Assembly: GCA_021904315.1 (NCBI GenBank)
Contig: CM038908.1
Coordinates: forward strand, 26,804,501-26,868,500
Source of the DNA: Sphagnum magellanicum
Lineage: Eukaryota; Streptophyta; Sphagnopsida; Sphagnales; Sphagnaceae
DNA: 64,000 nt
Reading direction: 5' to 3'
Below the pieces are notes generated by a model. The model ran no database searches and had not been told where the DNA came from. It was given only the letters and a program-made list of their open reading frames with translations. The translations under genes and the position numbers were made by a program. Shown piece by piece: positions 52,255 to 63,997 of this stretch; position 1 is the first letter of the stretch; the number at the start of each line of letters is the position of its first letter.

Positions 52255-52686
52255 GGTCCAACCACACTATTAGGAGCCACGTGTGCCCCTTTAGACCATT
52301 GTTTTTTTGAAGAATATTCTTTAAATCTTTTTAATACTTCTTTCAAAAAAAAACATTTAAAATCTTTAAAGTTTTCTTAATACTATTATGTTAAGGTGTA
52401 TATTAAAAAATCCCAACATATGTCATAAAAAAAATTTTCAAATTGTGCTTGTAATGTCAAAACTGCTTTTAGGTAGTTTTTAAATAGTGGTTACAAAGCC
52501 TTAAAAGTCCTTACATATTTTTCACTCATTAGATTGATTCCAAATTTTATGATATGTATATAATGTATTCACAATAACATTTATAAAAAACTTATTTTGT
52601 TTATTATTATTTATTCATTTTTACAATCTAAAGTTCAAATAATTAAGCAATGGTTATAATTGCTAATGGTACATGTTAGTATGACT
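52255..52686 (+). repeat. direct repeat, copy 2 (pairs with 48,070-48,480)
   Basis: Starts GGTCCAACCACACTATTAGGAG and ends GCTAATGGTACATGTTAGTATG. It runs directly into the repeat at 52,697, whereas copy 1 continues into unrelated sequence. Confidence 0.75.
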
Positions 52687-52696
52687 ACACCCCAAA

Positions 52697-54304
52697 TAGT
52701 GGCACCATAATGGCCATCCAATTGTAAAATAATGCCAATGTTGTGGCCCCATAGTGGCACATATGTAATAACTAATGGCATCCAAGTGGCCACATAATGG
52801 CAGAATTGGGACACAATAGTGGGCAACTAATAATACAATATTAGCCACTTAGTGGTAACATAGTGGTCAACCAACTTCACGAAAAAACTTCATAATTGAA
52901 AACTAGTTACAAAACTTGTACCCCATGGATGATGGGAATGTGGACACATGGCATAATCGCATGTATGAAAGTACTACACTAATTGTAGAAAAATTGCTCA
53001 ATGTGTAGCTCATTTTTATCAATCCTAATTTAGTTGCATGTTACAACTACAATGTAACTTTTCAAAAAATTAAATGTAGTTAACTACATGTGTAAATATA
53101 ATGCATATAAATTACTATATATGAAACACATTTAAAAGTATGGTGCAACTACCAAACAACTCTCTTATTTTTTGATGTGGAAAATTTATATATTAAATCA
53201 CCGTATTTGTAAAGTGTAGTTGCATAGGAATTGCACTTTAAAAGATGTAGTTGCAACATAATTGTACTTGAGTGGTTTTTGAGCTCTAGCTGTAGGGTAA
53301 TGTGACGCACTCCCAACTCCTCAAAGGGCTCAAATGTGAGCCCAAGTAGGAAAACATCGGAAGAAGGAGGAGTCGGAGCATGCTCCCTAGCGCATAACAC
53401 TTTGAGGGGTAGAGGGGCATGTTGGAGCTCCGGGATGGGACTAAGAAGAGTTGACAAGCTTCACTCACTCACACGGGCCTGCACACAACCCACACAAAGA
53501 GGTTAGTGCATAGTTGGAGCACCCTTGGTGCTAGGACGAGCCACGGGCAACACGGACACACAAGACTCACCACGGCCTGGACTTGGGGGAAACCACCACC
53601 TTCCCCCTTATAGTATACTTTGCAGCTCTCCACAAAGGCTACATCCAAATGGCTCTTTTTCCCAGGACTCCGGAGTGGGAGTCCCGAAATCGCACCAAAT
53701 GGGACTCCCGCGACTTTGGAGCCCCATAACTTTGCGATCAGACCTCGGATCGCGATGTGGTCCAAAGAAAAGTTGTAGATGTCGTCGAGAGCTTTCCAAC
53801 GATATGTGGCACGCCCCCTGTAGCTACGTAAATCAGGTCAATTCTCGACTTTTTGTGGTCGGGAGTCAAACTGGCAGTTCGACTCCCGGCCCTTCTTTTG
53901 GCCATAACTTGTGTTTCAGATGTCCATTTTAGACATCTACGCTTCAAGAGCTTTTCCAACGATATAAAGAACGCCACAAAACATTGAGGTTTGACCCCTG
54001 CAATCGCTCCCTGAAGTTTCGAGAGTCCACCGGAACTCCATCTCCCAAAGTGGGAGTTGCCTTGGGAGTGTGAGGGTTCACTCCCTCATACTCCCTCACA
54101 CTTTCTAACACTCCCGGGAGTATGTGATGTGACTCCCGAGCTTCTTCTTGCCTTAACTCCCGGGCTTCCTTGCAATGCCTTTGCCTTGACTCCCGGGCTT
54201 CCTTCCTCTTGGCCCACAACCTTGCAACCCCTTTGCCTTGGTCGCGAGCCCAAAGCTAGGGTTGCGACATAATGTGGTCTCTACAGACACGATTTTTGAT
54301 AATG
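52697..54304 (+). repeat. dispersed repeat copy interrupted by a solo LTR
   Basis: Parallels 39,408-39,889. The first part (52,697-52,870) contains many irregular atagtggc/ataatggcc words. The repeat is split at 53,302/54,270 by the solo LTR and resumes with gtggtctctacagacacgatttttgataatg, matching the end of the uninterrupted copy at about two-thirds of positions. Confidence 0.65.
53303..54269. mobile_element. solo LTR of an LTR retrotransposon, 967 bp
   Basis: Starts TGACGCA and ends TTGCGACA; the ends are near-perfect short inverted repeats (TGACGCA against TGTCGCA) of the TG...CA type. The 5 bp on each side are identical, TAATG (53,298-53,302 and 54,270-54,274), a typical LTR-retrotransposon target duplication. 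The element is far more GC-rich than its surroundings. No gag or pol sequence lies beside it. The related repeat at 39,408-39,889 preserves the empty site. Apparent open frames inside (up to 135 codons) are not supported as genes. Confidence 0.93.
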
Positions 54305-54309
54305 GTACA

Positions 54310-54620
54310 TTCTAGAAGATAGGTGGGTGGATAGGTAAGTAAACAAGTAGGTAAGGAAGTAGGTGGGTGGGTAGATAATTAAATAGGTAGATAATAATTA
54401 ATAGGTGGGTGGGCAGGTGGGTAGGTAAGTAGGTTGTAATAGGTAGGTAGGCAAATAAATTTGAAGGTTGGTAAATATTATGAAGGTTCTAGATAATTAT
54501 AAGTAGCTAGGTTGTAGGCCTAAGGTGGTATGTAGGTAGTACCTAAAGGAAGTTACTTAGGTCAATATGAAGGTAGGTAGGTAGGTAGGTATAAGTAAAT
54601 GGGTAAGGAGGAAGGTATCT
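54310..54620 (+). repeat. degenerate TAGG-rich array
   Basis: Irregular taggtagg, gtgggtgg and aagtagg words over about 300 bp. A longer phrase (aaaggaagttacttaggtcaatatg) appears near 54,543, 54,620 and 54,695, so a roughly 76-bp unit is superimposed on the short repeat. Confidence 0.75.
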
Positions 54621-54649
54621 AAAGGAGGTTATGTAAGTCAATATGTTAG

Positions 54650-54763
54650 TGCATGGTAAGGTGGACCACTTTTGGAGTACCTACTTATAGTAACTAGAGG
54701 AGGTTACCTAGGTCAATATGTAGGTCAACATGTTGTTCCAAAAGTGGTCCACCCTACCATGCA
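54650..54763. mobile_element. 114-bp inverted-repeat element
   Basis: The left end (54,650-54,676) and the reverse complement of the right end (54,737-54,763) match at 26 of 27 bases. The terminus is TGCATGGTARGGTGGACC followed by acttttgga. The same terminus bounds the 633-bp element at 42,122. The loop carries the local ggttacctaggtcaatatg phrase that also occurs just outside. No clear target duplication. Confidence 0.75.
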
Positions 54764-55744
54764 TTGACCCCATCTTTTAATGTGTTGCTTCCATTTGAAC
54801 TTAAACTAAAATCAAACATATAATATTCAAACAACATATTCTTTTCATATCATGCCATGGGGTTGGTAGTAGGTCATTCTTGGGGGAGCTTTCTATTAAT
54901 GTAAATGTACACCAAATTTTCAACCCCCTTTGTTATCAATCAGTTTCACACTTTATTATAGACAAATGAATATGAACTTTAATTTCAATCACACGATGAT
55001 GTGGAAGGGTGAAAGCACATTATGGTGACACCTTTTTGGGCACTATTAGGTTTAGTAATATAGTATAATATGTAGTATAATTGTTCCAAAAGTATGGTAT
55101 ATTTCATTTTTGGTATCAATTTTGGTTTCTGGGCCTTACAATTATTGTTTTTATGAAAATAATGTTATGTAATATTATTTTTAAAATAATAACAAATCTC
55201 ATTATCTATATTGAAGGATCCATGGGTATATTTATAATATACAATGGTATAATAAAACCATTGTTTCGTTTTGACTACACTGACTTTAAGGCTTGATTAA
55301 TCATAAAAATAATCAATTTTAATGAAATTTAAAATATGGCCCATCTAGCCATGCTTGTCATCTTCTATGTGAATGTGATTATTTGTCAAAATTTCAATTT
55401 ACCACATATTTGTTGAAAAAAATAATTTTTTGAAATGAAAATTTTCAAATTAATCACATGGTATCCAAACATGGTTCAATATACATTCAACTTTCATAAA
55501 GATTAAAAATCATTTAAATTACTTTTGGAATATATTTTTGTTTTTTGAGTACACAAGTGCATTACATTTGTTTCCACAAACATATTCCAATTTCCCATTT
55601 CATAAAGTGAAATGAAATAATTTTTTTAAAAATATTTTTCCTAGGTTATATTTTAATATAATATGTAAAAAATTGTGAATTTTTTTCAAAATTTTGAGGT
55701 TTTGAAATTACTCAAACATGCACATCCTTGGAAAGTAGTACAAT
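54764..55744. other. AT-rich intergenic DNA
   Basis: No recognised gene. A 71-codon hydrophobic plus-strand frame at 55,081-55,296 has no identifiable motif. Confidence 0.45.
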
Positions 55745-56830
55745 GTGACACCCCAAAAGGGGTCATTGTAACGTGTTTTCACTCAGAACAAACTTGCACC
55801 AAGATGCAATGGGTGATGGGTGAAACTTGCATCCACTAGTTCTAATAAGATCCCACCATTCATGTGAAGCAATTGAAGTCATTTGCTTGGGGGCTTCATG
55901 TTAAAAGAAAGGCCCTTGACTTTCAACAAAACGAATAAAACTTGGTCTTAGGCTTTCAAGCTATTAATGATTTTTTGAAACATGCAATTTTGCACTTCCT
56001 TCAAATCTACATCATCATGGAGGCAAGCTTCACCCAAATATAAATATAGATTGAAAAGGGACCATGCATAATGTAGGTTAATTACATATCAACATCCTCC
56101 ATTGATGGTAAAATTGATTTAAAACTTCCATTATGCATGCAAGGTTTGATGGTAATGAACATCATTGATCTTAGAATGATAATACATGTCATTTCAATGT
56201 CTTCATGACAAGTCATGCCCTCCCCATGATGGGTTATTTGCCATTGAATGCCTTCAATGCCATTAAGACTATTTCCACCATGCGCACAAAGTTGACACAA
56301 GTATCCCAAAACATGTCCTTCATTATGTAAGCTTGAACATGTTTGGCCTTAGTGAGGGACTCGTGACAATGGGTGCCACACCATGTGTTGACAAATTAAA
56401 TTGTCCATTTTGGACTCATAACAATTTGCTCAATATCAATTCCCAACTTGAACAATTGTTCCATCATTAGAAAATTGATTACAAATCATGTTTCATTGGG
56501 GTTTTGAAACACTAAGTTGGTTTCATAATTATGAAAGATTGCTAATGGCACATGGTACATTGCCATATGAAAGAAACAATAGCTTTCATTTTTTCCACAA
56601 TTCATTTTACCCATGTTTCTTTCCCCCAATCTTCTAATAGCAAATCCAAACAATGAGTAGCACAATGTGGAATGGTATGATGGGGGTTTATGATAGGTTC
56701 AAGATCAAAGGTTGTTTTCATAACTTCTACAAATACCAAGTGTTGCACAACATTGAAAGGGATGTTCATTTCATTAAAAAAAAATCTCCCACTACTTGTC
56801 AAACTCTTATTTTTTGGTTGAGTTCAAACC
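55745..56830 (-). pseudogene. hAT-family transposase pseudogene (DUF659 type)
   Basis: On the minus strand the frame 56,602-56,802 starts with SSGRFFFNEMNIPFNVV, the DUF659 block in which an aromatic pair and an I-P-F-N-V motif follow the zinc-finger region. It ends with CATHCLDLLLEDWGKETWV, the C-A-x-H-x-L-x-L-x-L-x-D motif of plant hAT transposases. About 100 or more codons expected between these motifs are missing, so there is an internal deletion. Below 56,600 come more family-like pieces in shifting frames: a stretch ending FVINFLMMEQLFK, MSPKWTI, DMFWDTC, LKAFNGK, IMGRA, and near 55,850 EWWDLI at the hAT dimerisation region. Several stops and frame changes make it dead. No BED finger, terminal repeats or 8-bp duplications were found. 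Confidence 0.8.
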
Positions 56831-57479
56831 CTCCAAGGTGAAAACAAAATAAAAGGAACTAGGGGCACTAAGGTAAAATTCCGTTTTCAAGGCCTACATA
56901 TGATACATGTCATTTTTGTGTTAGTTTATAATATAAAAGTTTGTATTTTGGATACCCAATTTAACACTACATGTTAGATATAAATGTGTTTTGACTACAA
57001 ATTGATTTTATATCATATATATTATGCATTCGTGCCCTTTATCACATAGATATGAATAACTTTTGTTAAAGCCACATTTTTTAAATTCATGATTTTTAAG
57101 GTGAAAAACATGTTTGAACCAAATGTGGTCAAATTGGTTATAATTTTTTTTTATCAATTCAAGTCCTTTTGCATTTCTAATCATCAATGTTTAAATCCTC
57201 TTCAATTTTCAAAAGGAATGGTGCACATTTTGTTTTTAAAAAAATGTTTGAAAAAAATAAGGACTTTCCACTCTTGAGGTTTAAACGCTTTGAACATGCA
57301 AATTTTTTTAAAAATTTGTGTCAAGCTTTAACAAAGTAAACTTTGTAGTTAATGAAAAATATTCCAAAAAACTTTATGATAATCCAAACTATTATGCTTC
57401 CCTTATGATCTTTAAAACATACTCTTACATACTCTTATTCTTGGTCAACTCATGCATTTGGCCCCTGATTTAAAACAAT
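56831..57479. other. AT-rich intergenic DNA
   Basis: No recognised gene between the hAT and gypsy remnants. Confidence 0.45.
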
Positions 57480-58690
57480 ATGTGGTTTCCACAGTATTTT
57501 CTAATAGCCAACCAACCCTTTTTCAAGATCCACCTTCTGATGTAGGTTCAATCACCATAGATCTTCACATGGCAATAATTTAGGTGCATGTGGGGAAAAA
57601 CATAATGGAGGATGTTTTGTTCGATGGGGGTTTTGGGTGTCAACATTATCATTGAGGATTTGAGGAAAAATTTAAGATTACCTATCAAAACTTGCACCTT
57701 ATACCTTTAGGATGGCAGACCAAACCCTAACCAAACTAATAGGACTCATATGAGATATGAAAATCCATGTACATGGTATATCATATGTTGTCACCCTCAT
57801 AGTGATGAAAAACAACATATTGGATGTTAGTTACTCCATGTTATTGGGTTGTCCTTAACTACAAAATGTTAAGCTTACGCATGTCTAGGGGAATAACCTC
57901 ATCAGCATTGAAGGTAATGGCATTATACGTACCATAGTTGTAACAACACATTTGGATAGTAATACCAAATGTCCATAAGTCTTGTTCTGTTACGATTTTG
58001 TTAATGGAGTCATTGACAAAGAAGAAGATGTGTTGTTGGTGACATAACCAAATTTGTTCACAATCGGCACAATTACCTTACTAGGGTTGGAAATCTTGGC
58101 AATTGTGGTGGTTGATACAAAAATAGGTACCAAGGAACCAATTTTTTATTTCCCTCACACATTGAAAGAAATTTCAATAAACATTATGTTAGCACAAATC
58201 AAAGTGCATTACATGAAGATAACAAAGTGGAATCTACCAAAGGAGGTCCAAATTTACCCTCTTAATTTGGGTATTCATGAAGAACCCCAATTGGGGAAAT
58301 TGAACGCTAATTTGGACTCTTCTATGGTAAATGTAACAAAACAACTATTGAAAGACTACAATGATGTCTTTGCATGGATGTACAAGGATCTAAAAGGCAT
58401 CCCATCTCATTTAATGCAACACCAAATTGAGCTGGATACTAACATTCTTGCATCACATCAAGCACAATATCAGATGAATCCAAATTATGTTGTAGTGGTG
58501 AAACATGATTTAGACAAGCTTCTAGTTGTAGGATTCATTGCTCTAATAAAAGAAACCACAAGTGGCTTTCTCGCATTGTGGTGGTAGCAAAAAGGAATGG
58601 GAAGTTCAAAATTTGCATGGATTTCAAGAAATTAAACGGTACCACAGAATAGGATCCCTATCCTTTACTTCTTATCACTACTACAAATCA
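57480..58690 (+). pseudogene. Ty3/gypsy retrotransposon remnant: protease to start of reverse transcriptase
   Basis: The protease active site appears as VLFDGG near 57,615-57,630, followed in shifted frames by family-like blocks: RMAD near 57,710, SYSMLLGCP near 57,832 and GNNLISIEGNG near 57,890. The 177-codon frame 58,054-58,587 carries the linker to RT: YPLNLGIHEEPQLG, LLKDYNDVFAWMYKDLKGIP and QHQIELD, then DKLLVVGFI. After a frame change near 58,580 comes KFKICMDFKKLN, the conserved first part of gypsy RT, then a stop and DPYPL. The rest of RT, RNase H, integrase and LTRs were not found. Several stops and frameshifts make it inactive. Confidence 0.85.
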
Positions 58691-60639
58691 TGGTTTTCTA
58701 AACCGTTCAGATTGACTATAATGACCAACTTGATTAAAAACAATGTGCATTTTGACTAGAGGCCCACCACATGAATGACACATATAACTTTTGACTATTC
58801 ATGTTGACTAAAGTGACCCAATTGACCATGTGTCAAATAAAACATCTAGTCAAGTTTGACTAAAATTGGTATAACCTTGGTCAAGATGGTTGCATGCCCT
58901 ATCAAAATGCACATGGGGTTACTTACACTATAGTAATGTGGTGGACAATTTGTTAGGTTTTATTTGCCCAATATCATCATCATATAATACAAGTTGAAAT
59001 CTAATTAAACATTATTTGGTTTACATGTGAGTGTGTTTAGTTGGTTTTTCCTTGCAAAACCTGTGTTTGCAAATTATTTGAATTTTCAATAGCAAAAACC
59101 ACTAAATCAACATCTTTCACAGCTTAGGTTTGAAAAATGTGACATAAATTCCATTTTATTTAACTCAACATGGCCTTTCCAAGAACATCAATTAAGTATG
59201 CCCCAAATTCCAACATGACTTTTAGGTTTCATTTATTTTTTAAAATGAAAAAATGGTATCAATAATTAATAACTTACATAATGAATACAAGAAAAAAATG
59301 AAAATTTGGTAGCTCAAAATTTTGGTAGTGCAAAATTAACAATATTCAAGAATGGAACTACCATGCATTTTCAACCATCCATTGGAGCATTATGTTTTTT
59401 TGTCGAAAAATTTTCCAATGAAAAAGAACGCAAAAACGGTATCCAAGGATCGATACTGTGTTTCAACAACAACACATTTTTTGAATCCAACGAAAAGGTG
59501 CAACGTGTAAAGCAAATCAATATTTGAAAATCGATGCCATGTTTTGCAAACAATGTGTTTCTTTCTAGAATCAATTTGGTTGGCCCACTAAGTATAAATG
59601 TGGGACCCTCTCCCCCATTTCACCCTTTGCATTTTCTTTTTTTTCATTCTTCTCGTGTCATTCGTAGAGTGTAAATTCGATAAATACACCAGGAAGATAA
59701 TGTTCAAAAAAATGAGAAGAGGAGTCAGTAAAGAAGAGGTGGAAATGTTAAGATGATAGGAGAAATAGAGGCAAAGAAGAGCTATAGAATAAACAAAGGT
59801 AGAAGGTGGAATTGAAATGCAAATAAGATAAAAAAAAGAAAAAAAAAAAAAGGATGGTAGTGAATTTGTTTGGCAGAAGTAGAATTTTATTTAGTCAAAT
59901 GGACAAATTTTAATGTTGGGTAGTTAGCCAAGATGTAGTGTGGGCTTGTACAATCAAGCTTTTTGGTTTAACAACCTTGAAACTTTTTCCCATCCAACAT
60001 TTGGTCAAGGAGTTTTTATATAGTCTATAATTCGGTTCAACGTAAAATAAATATAATCTATTGTGCAACAAATTTGCGTTTTCATTATCAAAGATCTCGT
60101 TGCCAAGATGTTGTGTTTGTCACAAACTGAAATCACAAAGCCACCTGTGATGAGGTATGCAAAAATGATGAACTTGTGCATCCAAATGGTGCCACTCAAT
60201 GCGGTGGTGCAGAAAGAAGGTTGGAAAGTTTCCTAATTAAAGAGCAAATATGTTGTTCGACTTTCGATTTTGATTCAAGCAATCTAGCTCAAGGGGAGTT
60301 AGGGGACATACATCAACAAAAATTTCATGCTTCTAATAGCCCTTGCCAAACTTGGAAATTGATGAATTAAGCTCAAATTTATTTCAATAATTTGTACTTT
60401 AGGCTGCAAGACTTGTCTACAACAACCAAATCGAAATAAAAGACATTGGGAAGGACACAAAATTTGGTGTAACCTAGGTCGTCAATATCATCCTATGCAA
60501 TGGTTTTCAATGAACCCCACTATTCAAGTACTGAAATTTGATGATGAAGATGAAAACAATGATATATAGTTCTTTAGTAGAGCCAAATACAAACACAAAG
60601 GTGAAGGGCTCAAAAGTGTCTTCTCAGGCCAAGTGCATC
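58691..60639. other. intergenic DNA between retroelement remnants
   Basis: No recognised gene. A TATAAAT at 59,593-59,599 is followed by a pyrimidine-rich stretch and could be an old element promoter, but this is weak. Purine-rich sequence occupies 59,690-59,860. Confidence 0.4.
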
Positions 60640-61560
60640 GATCTTGACATTCTCCCCCAAACGTAGCATGAAGTTGGCCAACCTAGCTAATAACAATTTT
60701 TCGATTTTGCACCGAAAAAGGGCATATTATCCACCATGGGCAGTTTGTATGTGGGACATTTGTGATAGCGACCTCCTACACCATCATCAAAAAAGAGGAT
60801 GCATGTTGAATAGTCCTTTTCTTGAGAGCCAAGCCCAAATAGACAAGATAAAACTCAAAGTTTGAGTCCAAACACACCTCTGAATTTTTCACTTGTTCAA
60901 CATGTTCTTACATTTTTTAGTACCTTGCCTTCCCAAACCATGTTTATGTCCCAAAAGCTACATGATAGGCTGTAGGGTGAAGATATTCTGATTGATCGCA
61001 TATTGGATATTCCATTGGAATTATTTTGTGGTGGAACCTAAAAAAGATTTCCTTAAGATGTGAAGGCCTCATTTTTGGTGTGCCTCTTTACCATTCCAAG
61101 TTCAATTAGCATGAGGCCTAGACTAGAAAGGGAATTTCTTCTTGGTAGTCATCTTTAGAAGGGTTGGAGGACCACTTGCATGTTTCTGGTATGTATGTGT
61201 AAAGGATCAGCACATTGAGGCAGGCCTTTGAAGTAGTAACTACCGAAAGGGATGCTACTCTAGAGGATGCCATTGAGGCCAAAATCGAATTACGCCAAGC
61301 ACAAACGCAGGCTAGGCAAGATGCCTTGTTGATCCCTAAGCATTAGAATATGCCAACTCCAATTTTTCGTGCATTTATCCCAATTTTACTTTACCCCAAT
61401 TTATCATTCCTTCTCCAAATAGGACACAAAATGAACTTGATCTGGGACAATCAATATGGGAGGATTAAAAGAAGGAGCTAGAACCACAATGGAGGTGGAT
61501 TCCGGCATTGTATTGTGGCAACCAAAAATATTCAAGTTGCACTAGAAACCATTGAGGTCA
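60640..61560 (+). pseudogene. gag-like remnant of an LTR retrotransposon
   Basis: The clearest piece is 61,203-61,344, about 47 codons ending in TAG: LRQAFEVVTTERDATLEDAI, then EAKIELRQAQTQARQDALL and IPKH. This is a strongly helical, charged, coiled-coil-like segment. It is followed by NMPTPIFRAFIPILLYP, which resembles a proline-containing block I associate with plant gypsy gag proteins. An earlier 73-codon frame (60,644-60,865) contains PPWAVCMWDICDSD and may belong to it. Gag should precede protease, yet this lies downstream of the protease-RT remnant on the same strand, so it belongs to a different or rearranged copy. No zinc knuckle seen. Confidence 0.4.
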
Positions 61561-63624
61561 CCATAGAAACGATGTAGCCTTTAAAATTGGCTACAATCCT
61601 AGAATCAAAAGAGATTATTGAAAACCCCTTATAGGAAGACATAATCAAAATTGCTCCCATGGTAGAGTAAATACTTTTTGTAGAGTTTAAAATAAAATTT
61701 CTTTGATCCCAAGGACGTGATATTAATTAAAATGGAGGATAATGTTAAAGCTAGAAAGTTTTCTAGGCCAATTTTGTGGACTTGGACTTTTGGAACTGAA
61801 ATCTTATTGTAACCAATTTTATTTTAACACCGAAATTTGTAAATAACCAAATTGAAAAGGTTCTTCTTACGTTAGATGTTTCTTTATAGAACCAAATATT
61901 TAGTTATAACTCTTAGTTTTAGTTCTACATTCTAGATGTATGATAAAATTGGGTAATTAGTAGTTTAGGAGGTTTTCTAGGGATTCTTTTTTTAAAAAAT
62001 TCTTAAAATCCCCATCATTTTATAATGGCCTTGAAGCCTTCTCATGGGGAATGTCGATGGATCGTTTTTAGAAAAAAGATGTAATTTTTTGCATTCTAAA
62101 GCTTTTAAAGTGAAAGTGAGTTGTTTTTGCTCCAAAAGTAAATTTTTATATGTTTTTGTTGAAGTTGTCTTTTCTACTTTTTGTTTTGTTTGCCAGCTTT
62201 GGAGATGTTATAGAATGATTCATTACAAGTTTTTTGTTTTGCTTAAAAGACATTGGTAGGTTATTTGCCTAATGTTTTTCTTATGTTTTAATGTGATTAT
62301 TTGTCATTAACAACAAACAGACTTGGGGATTTCATGTTTGTATCAATTTTCAACTATTGAAGTATTTAAAACATTCGAGAATTCACTAGGTGGGCCTACC
62401 ATGTTGTCTTGTGGACCCCTTCCACTTGAGACATCGTAATATATTCTTCCTCCGTTGAAAGGTTTGACATTTCAATGGCCACATTATCTATTGATCCATT
62501 AAAGGCTGGTACAAACATGTTATATAATGGTTAAAGGACAATTCCCCCACACTACCAAATAATGCCTTCATTTGTGCCTGTGCTTTCAAACAAATCACAA
62601 CACCAATTTGTCCACTACCATCATGTCAATAGCTCAAATGGAAGAACATTTTGTCATTGTGGTACAAGATGATAATGTTACAAAACTTAGTTTCCACCTT
62701 GCCTGGCTTGTAAAAGGTCATCAAATACCATGGATCCCACACATTTCGCCTACTTTCCATTGAAAAAAATAAGAACAATATATTTGATGAAGGGATTAAT
62801 ATATAATAATATTGTTAGCCTCCACCTTGAAGGTTAGACAATGAAATTTAGCACCAATTGCAAATGCAATATGGCGATTTAAAACTTGAAACACCCATAA
62901 AAAGGTTTCACCCTTCCTTCCCAAGGTATATGGCAATCATTGTTTGTTAAACAACACAAAGTCCACATGCCTCAAAGGCAATAGTGAATGCATGTTCCAA
63001 TTTTATCCAACACAATTAGGTGAAAACACACTACAACGAGGCCACTTTTAACAAGAAAATGTACTTTTTCTTAATACATTTTGTATTGTTTTGGGGGTAA
63101 TGTTTTTGGGATTTCATCTAATGTTTTAATAAACATGTGTAAAATGGATTTTGATACAAAGGCCTCCAACATAATTCTTGTTAATATCTTTGGAATGAAA
63201 GTAAATTTTCAACAAATGTTTTTCAACAAAATTATGCTTATTTGATTAAAAAACATCATTTAGATTTTTTTGTGAAATCACATGAGTGGAACTTTTCATA
63301 TGAAATTGAAATGGTACAATCAACTCATATTGAATATATGATTAAATACTTCATCAAATGTTGTAATTATTTGAATCATAGTATAATACTTTGCAATATA
63401 ATATATTGGTACATGTATTAAGTTTTTACAAGTGTATTATTTAATCATTGAATATCAAGTAGAAAATGTAGTTTCTTTTGACAATTGCGTTATTTGAGAG
63501 TTGAACCACTTTATTTTGAGTATAATTCATGAAGATTTCTTTTAATATTGGCTTGGTGAAAATTGAAAGTCACATAGTTTCAAAAAACAATATTTACATG
63601 ACAACATTGTTTGACCACCATAAT
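61561..63624. other. AT-rich intergenic DNA
   Basis: No recognised gene. Open frames at 62,044-62,259 and 62,572-62,763 have no identifiable motif. Confidence 0.45.
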
Positions 63625-63997
63625 CTATGCTCACCGAATTTTGTGACTGAAATGATTTAGTTGACACATAAATGGTGACCAAAAAGATTTGATCATTGTA
63701 GGTTTGACAACTAAATTTTTTTGGTCAGCCCAACAATGGTGACCAAATTGTTTCGATCACCTTAATAATGGTGACTCAAAATTTTCGGTCATCAAACCTT
63801 TGATGATCGAATAGTTTCAGTTGCCAGAAGTTTGGTGACTAATTTTTTTTGATTGCCCTAGTAATGGCAACTGAAAATTTTCAGTTGCTGAACCTGCAAC
63901 AATGACTGAGTAATGTGATGTCCCCGACTGAATAATGATGTCCTTGATTGGAGCATGAAAGCTATTGATGTGCACCACCATTTTTGCTTCTACTAGT
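63625..63997. repeat. array of hairpin-forming 'ggtgaccaaa...tttcggtcacc' units, probable CACTA-element subterminal region
   Basis: Words of the form ggtgac-aaa and their reverse complements (ttt-ggtca, cgatcacc, tcagttgcc) alternate every 25-55 bp from 63,630 to 63,930, so each unit can fold on itself. Later units drift to ggcaactgaaaattttcagttgc. Arrays of short direct and inverted repeats next to the ends are typical of CACTA/EnSpm elements. The last bases (TTTTTGCTTCTACTAGT) resemble such an end, but its partner is not in the window. Confidence 0.5.

Noticed and set aside
52265..52275. CACTATTAGGAG as the 5' end of a CACTA element
   Set aside because: The similarity to the copy at 48,070 extends upstream of CACTA (GGTYCAACCA), so this is not the repeat boundary.
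48070..52686. Full LTR retrotransposon bounded by the two direct repeats
   Set aside because: Repeat ends are not TG...CA, no primer-binding site, polypurine tract or pol motif seen, and the copies differ too much for a readable element.
53525..53932. 135-codon plus-strand ORF
   Set aside because: Lies wholly inside the solo LTR, where GC-richness reduces stop codons; shadow frames are open on the other strand too.
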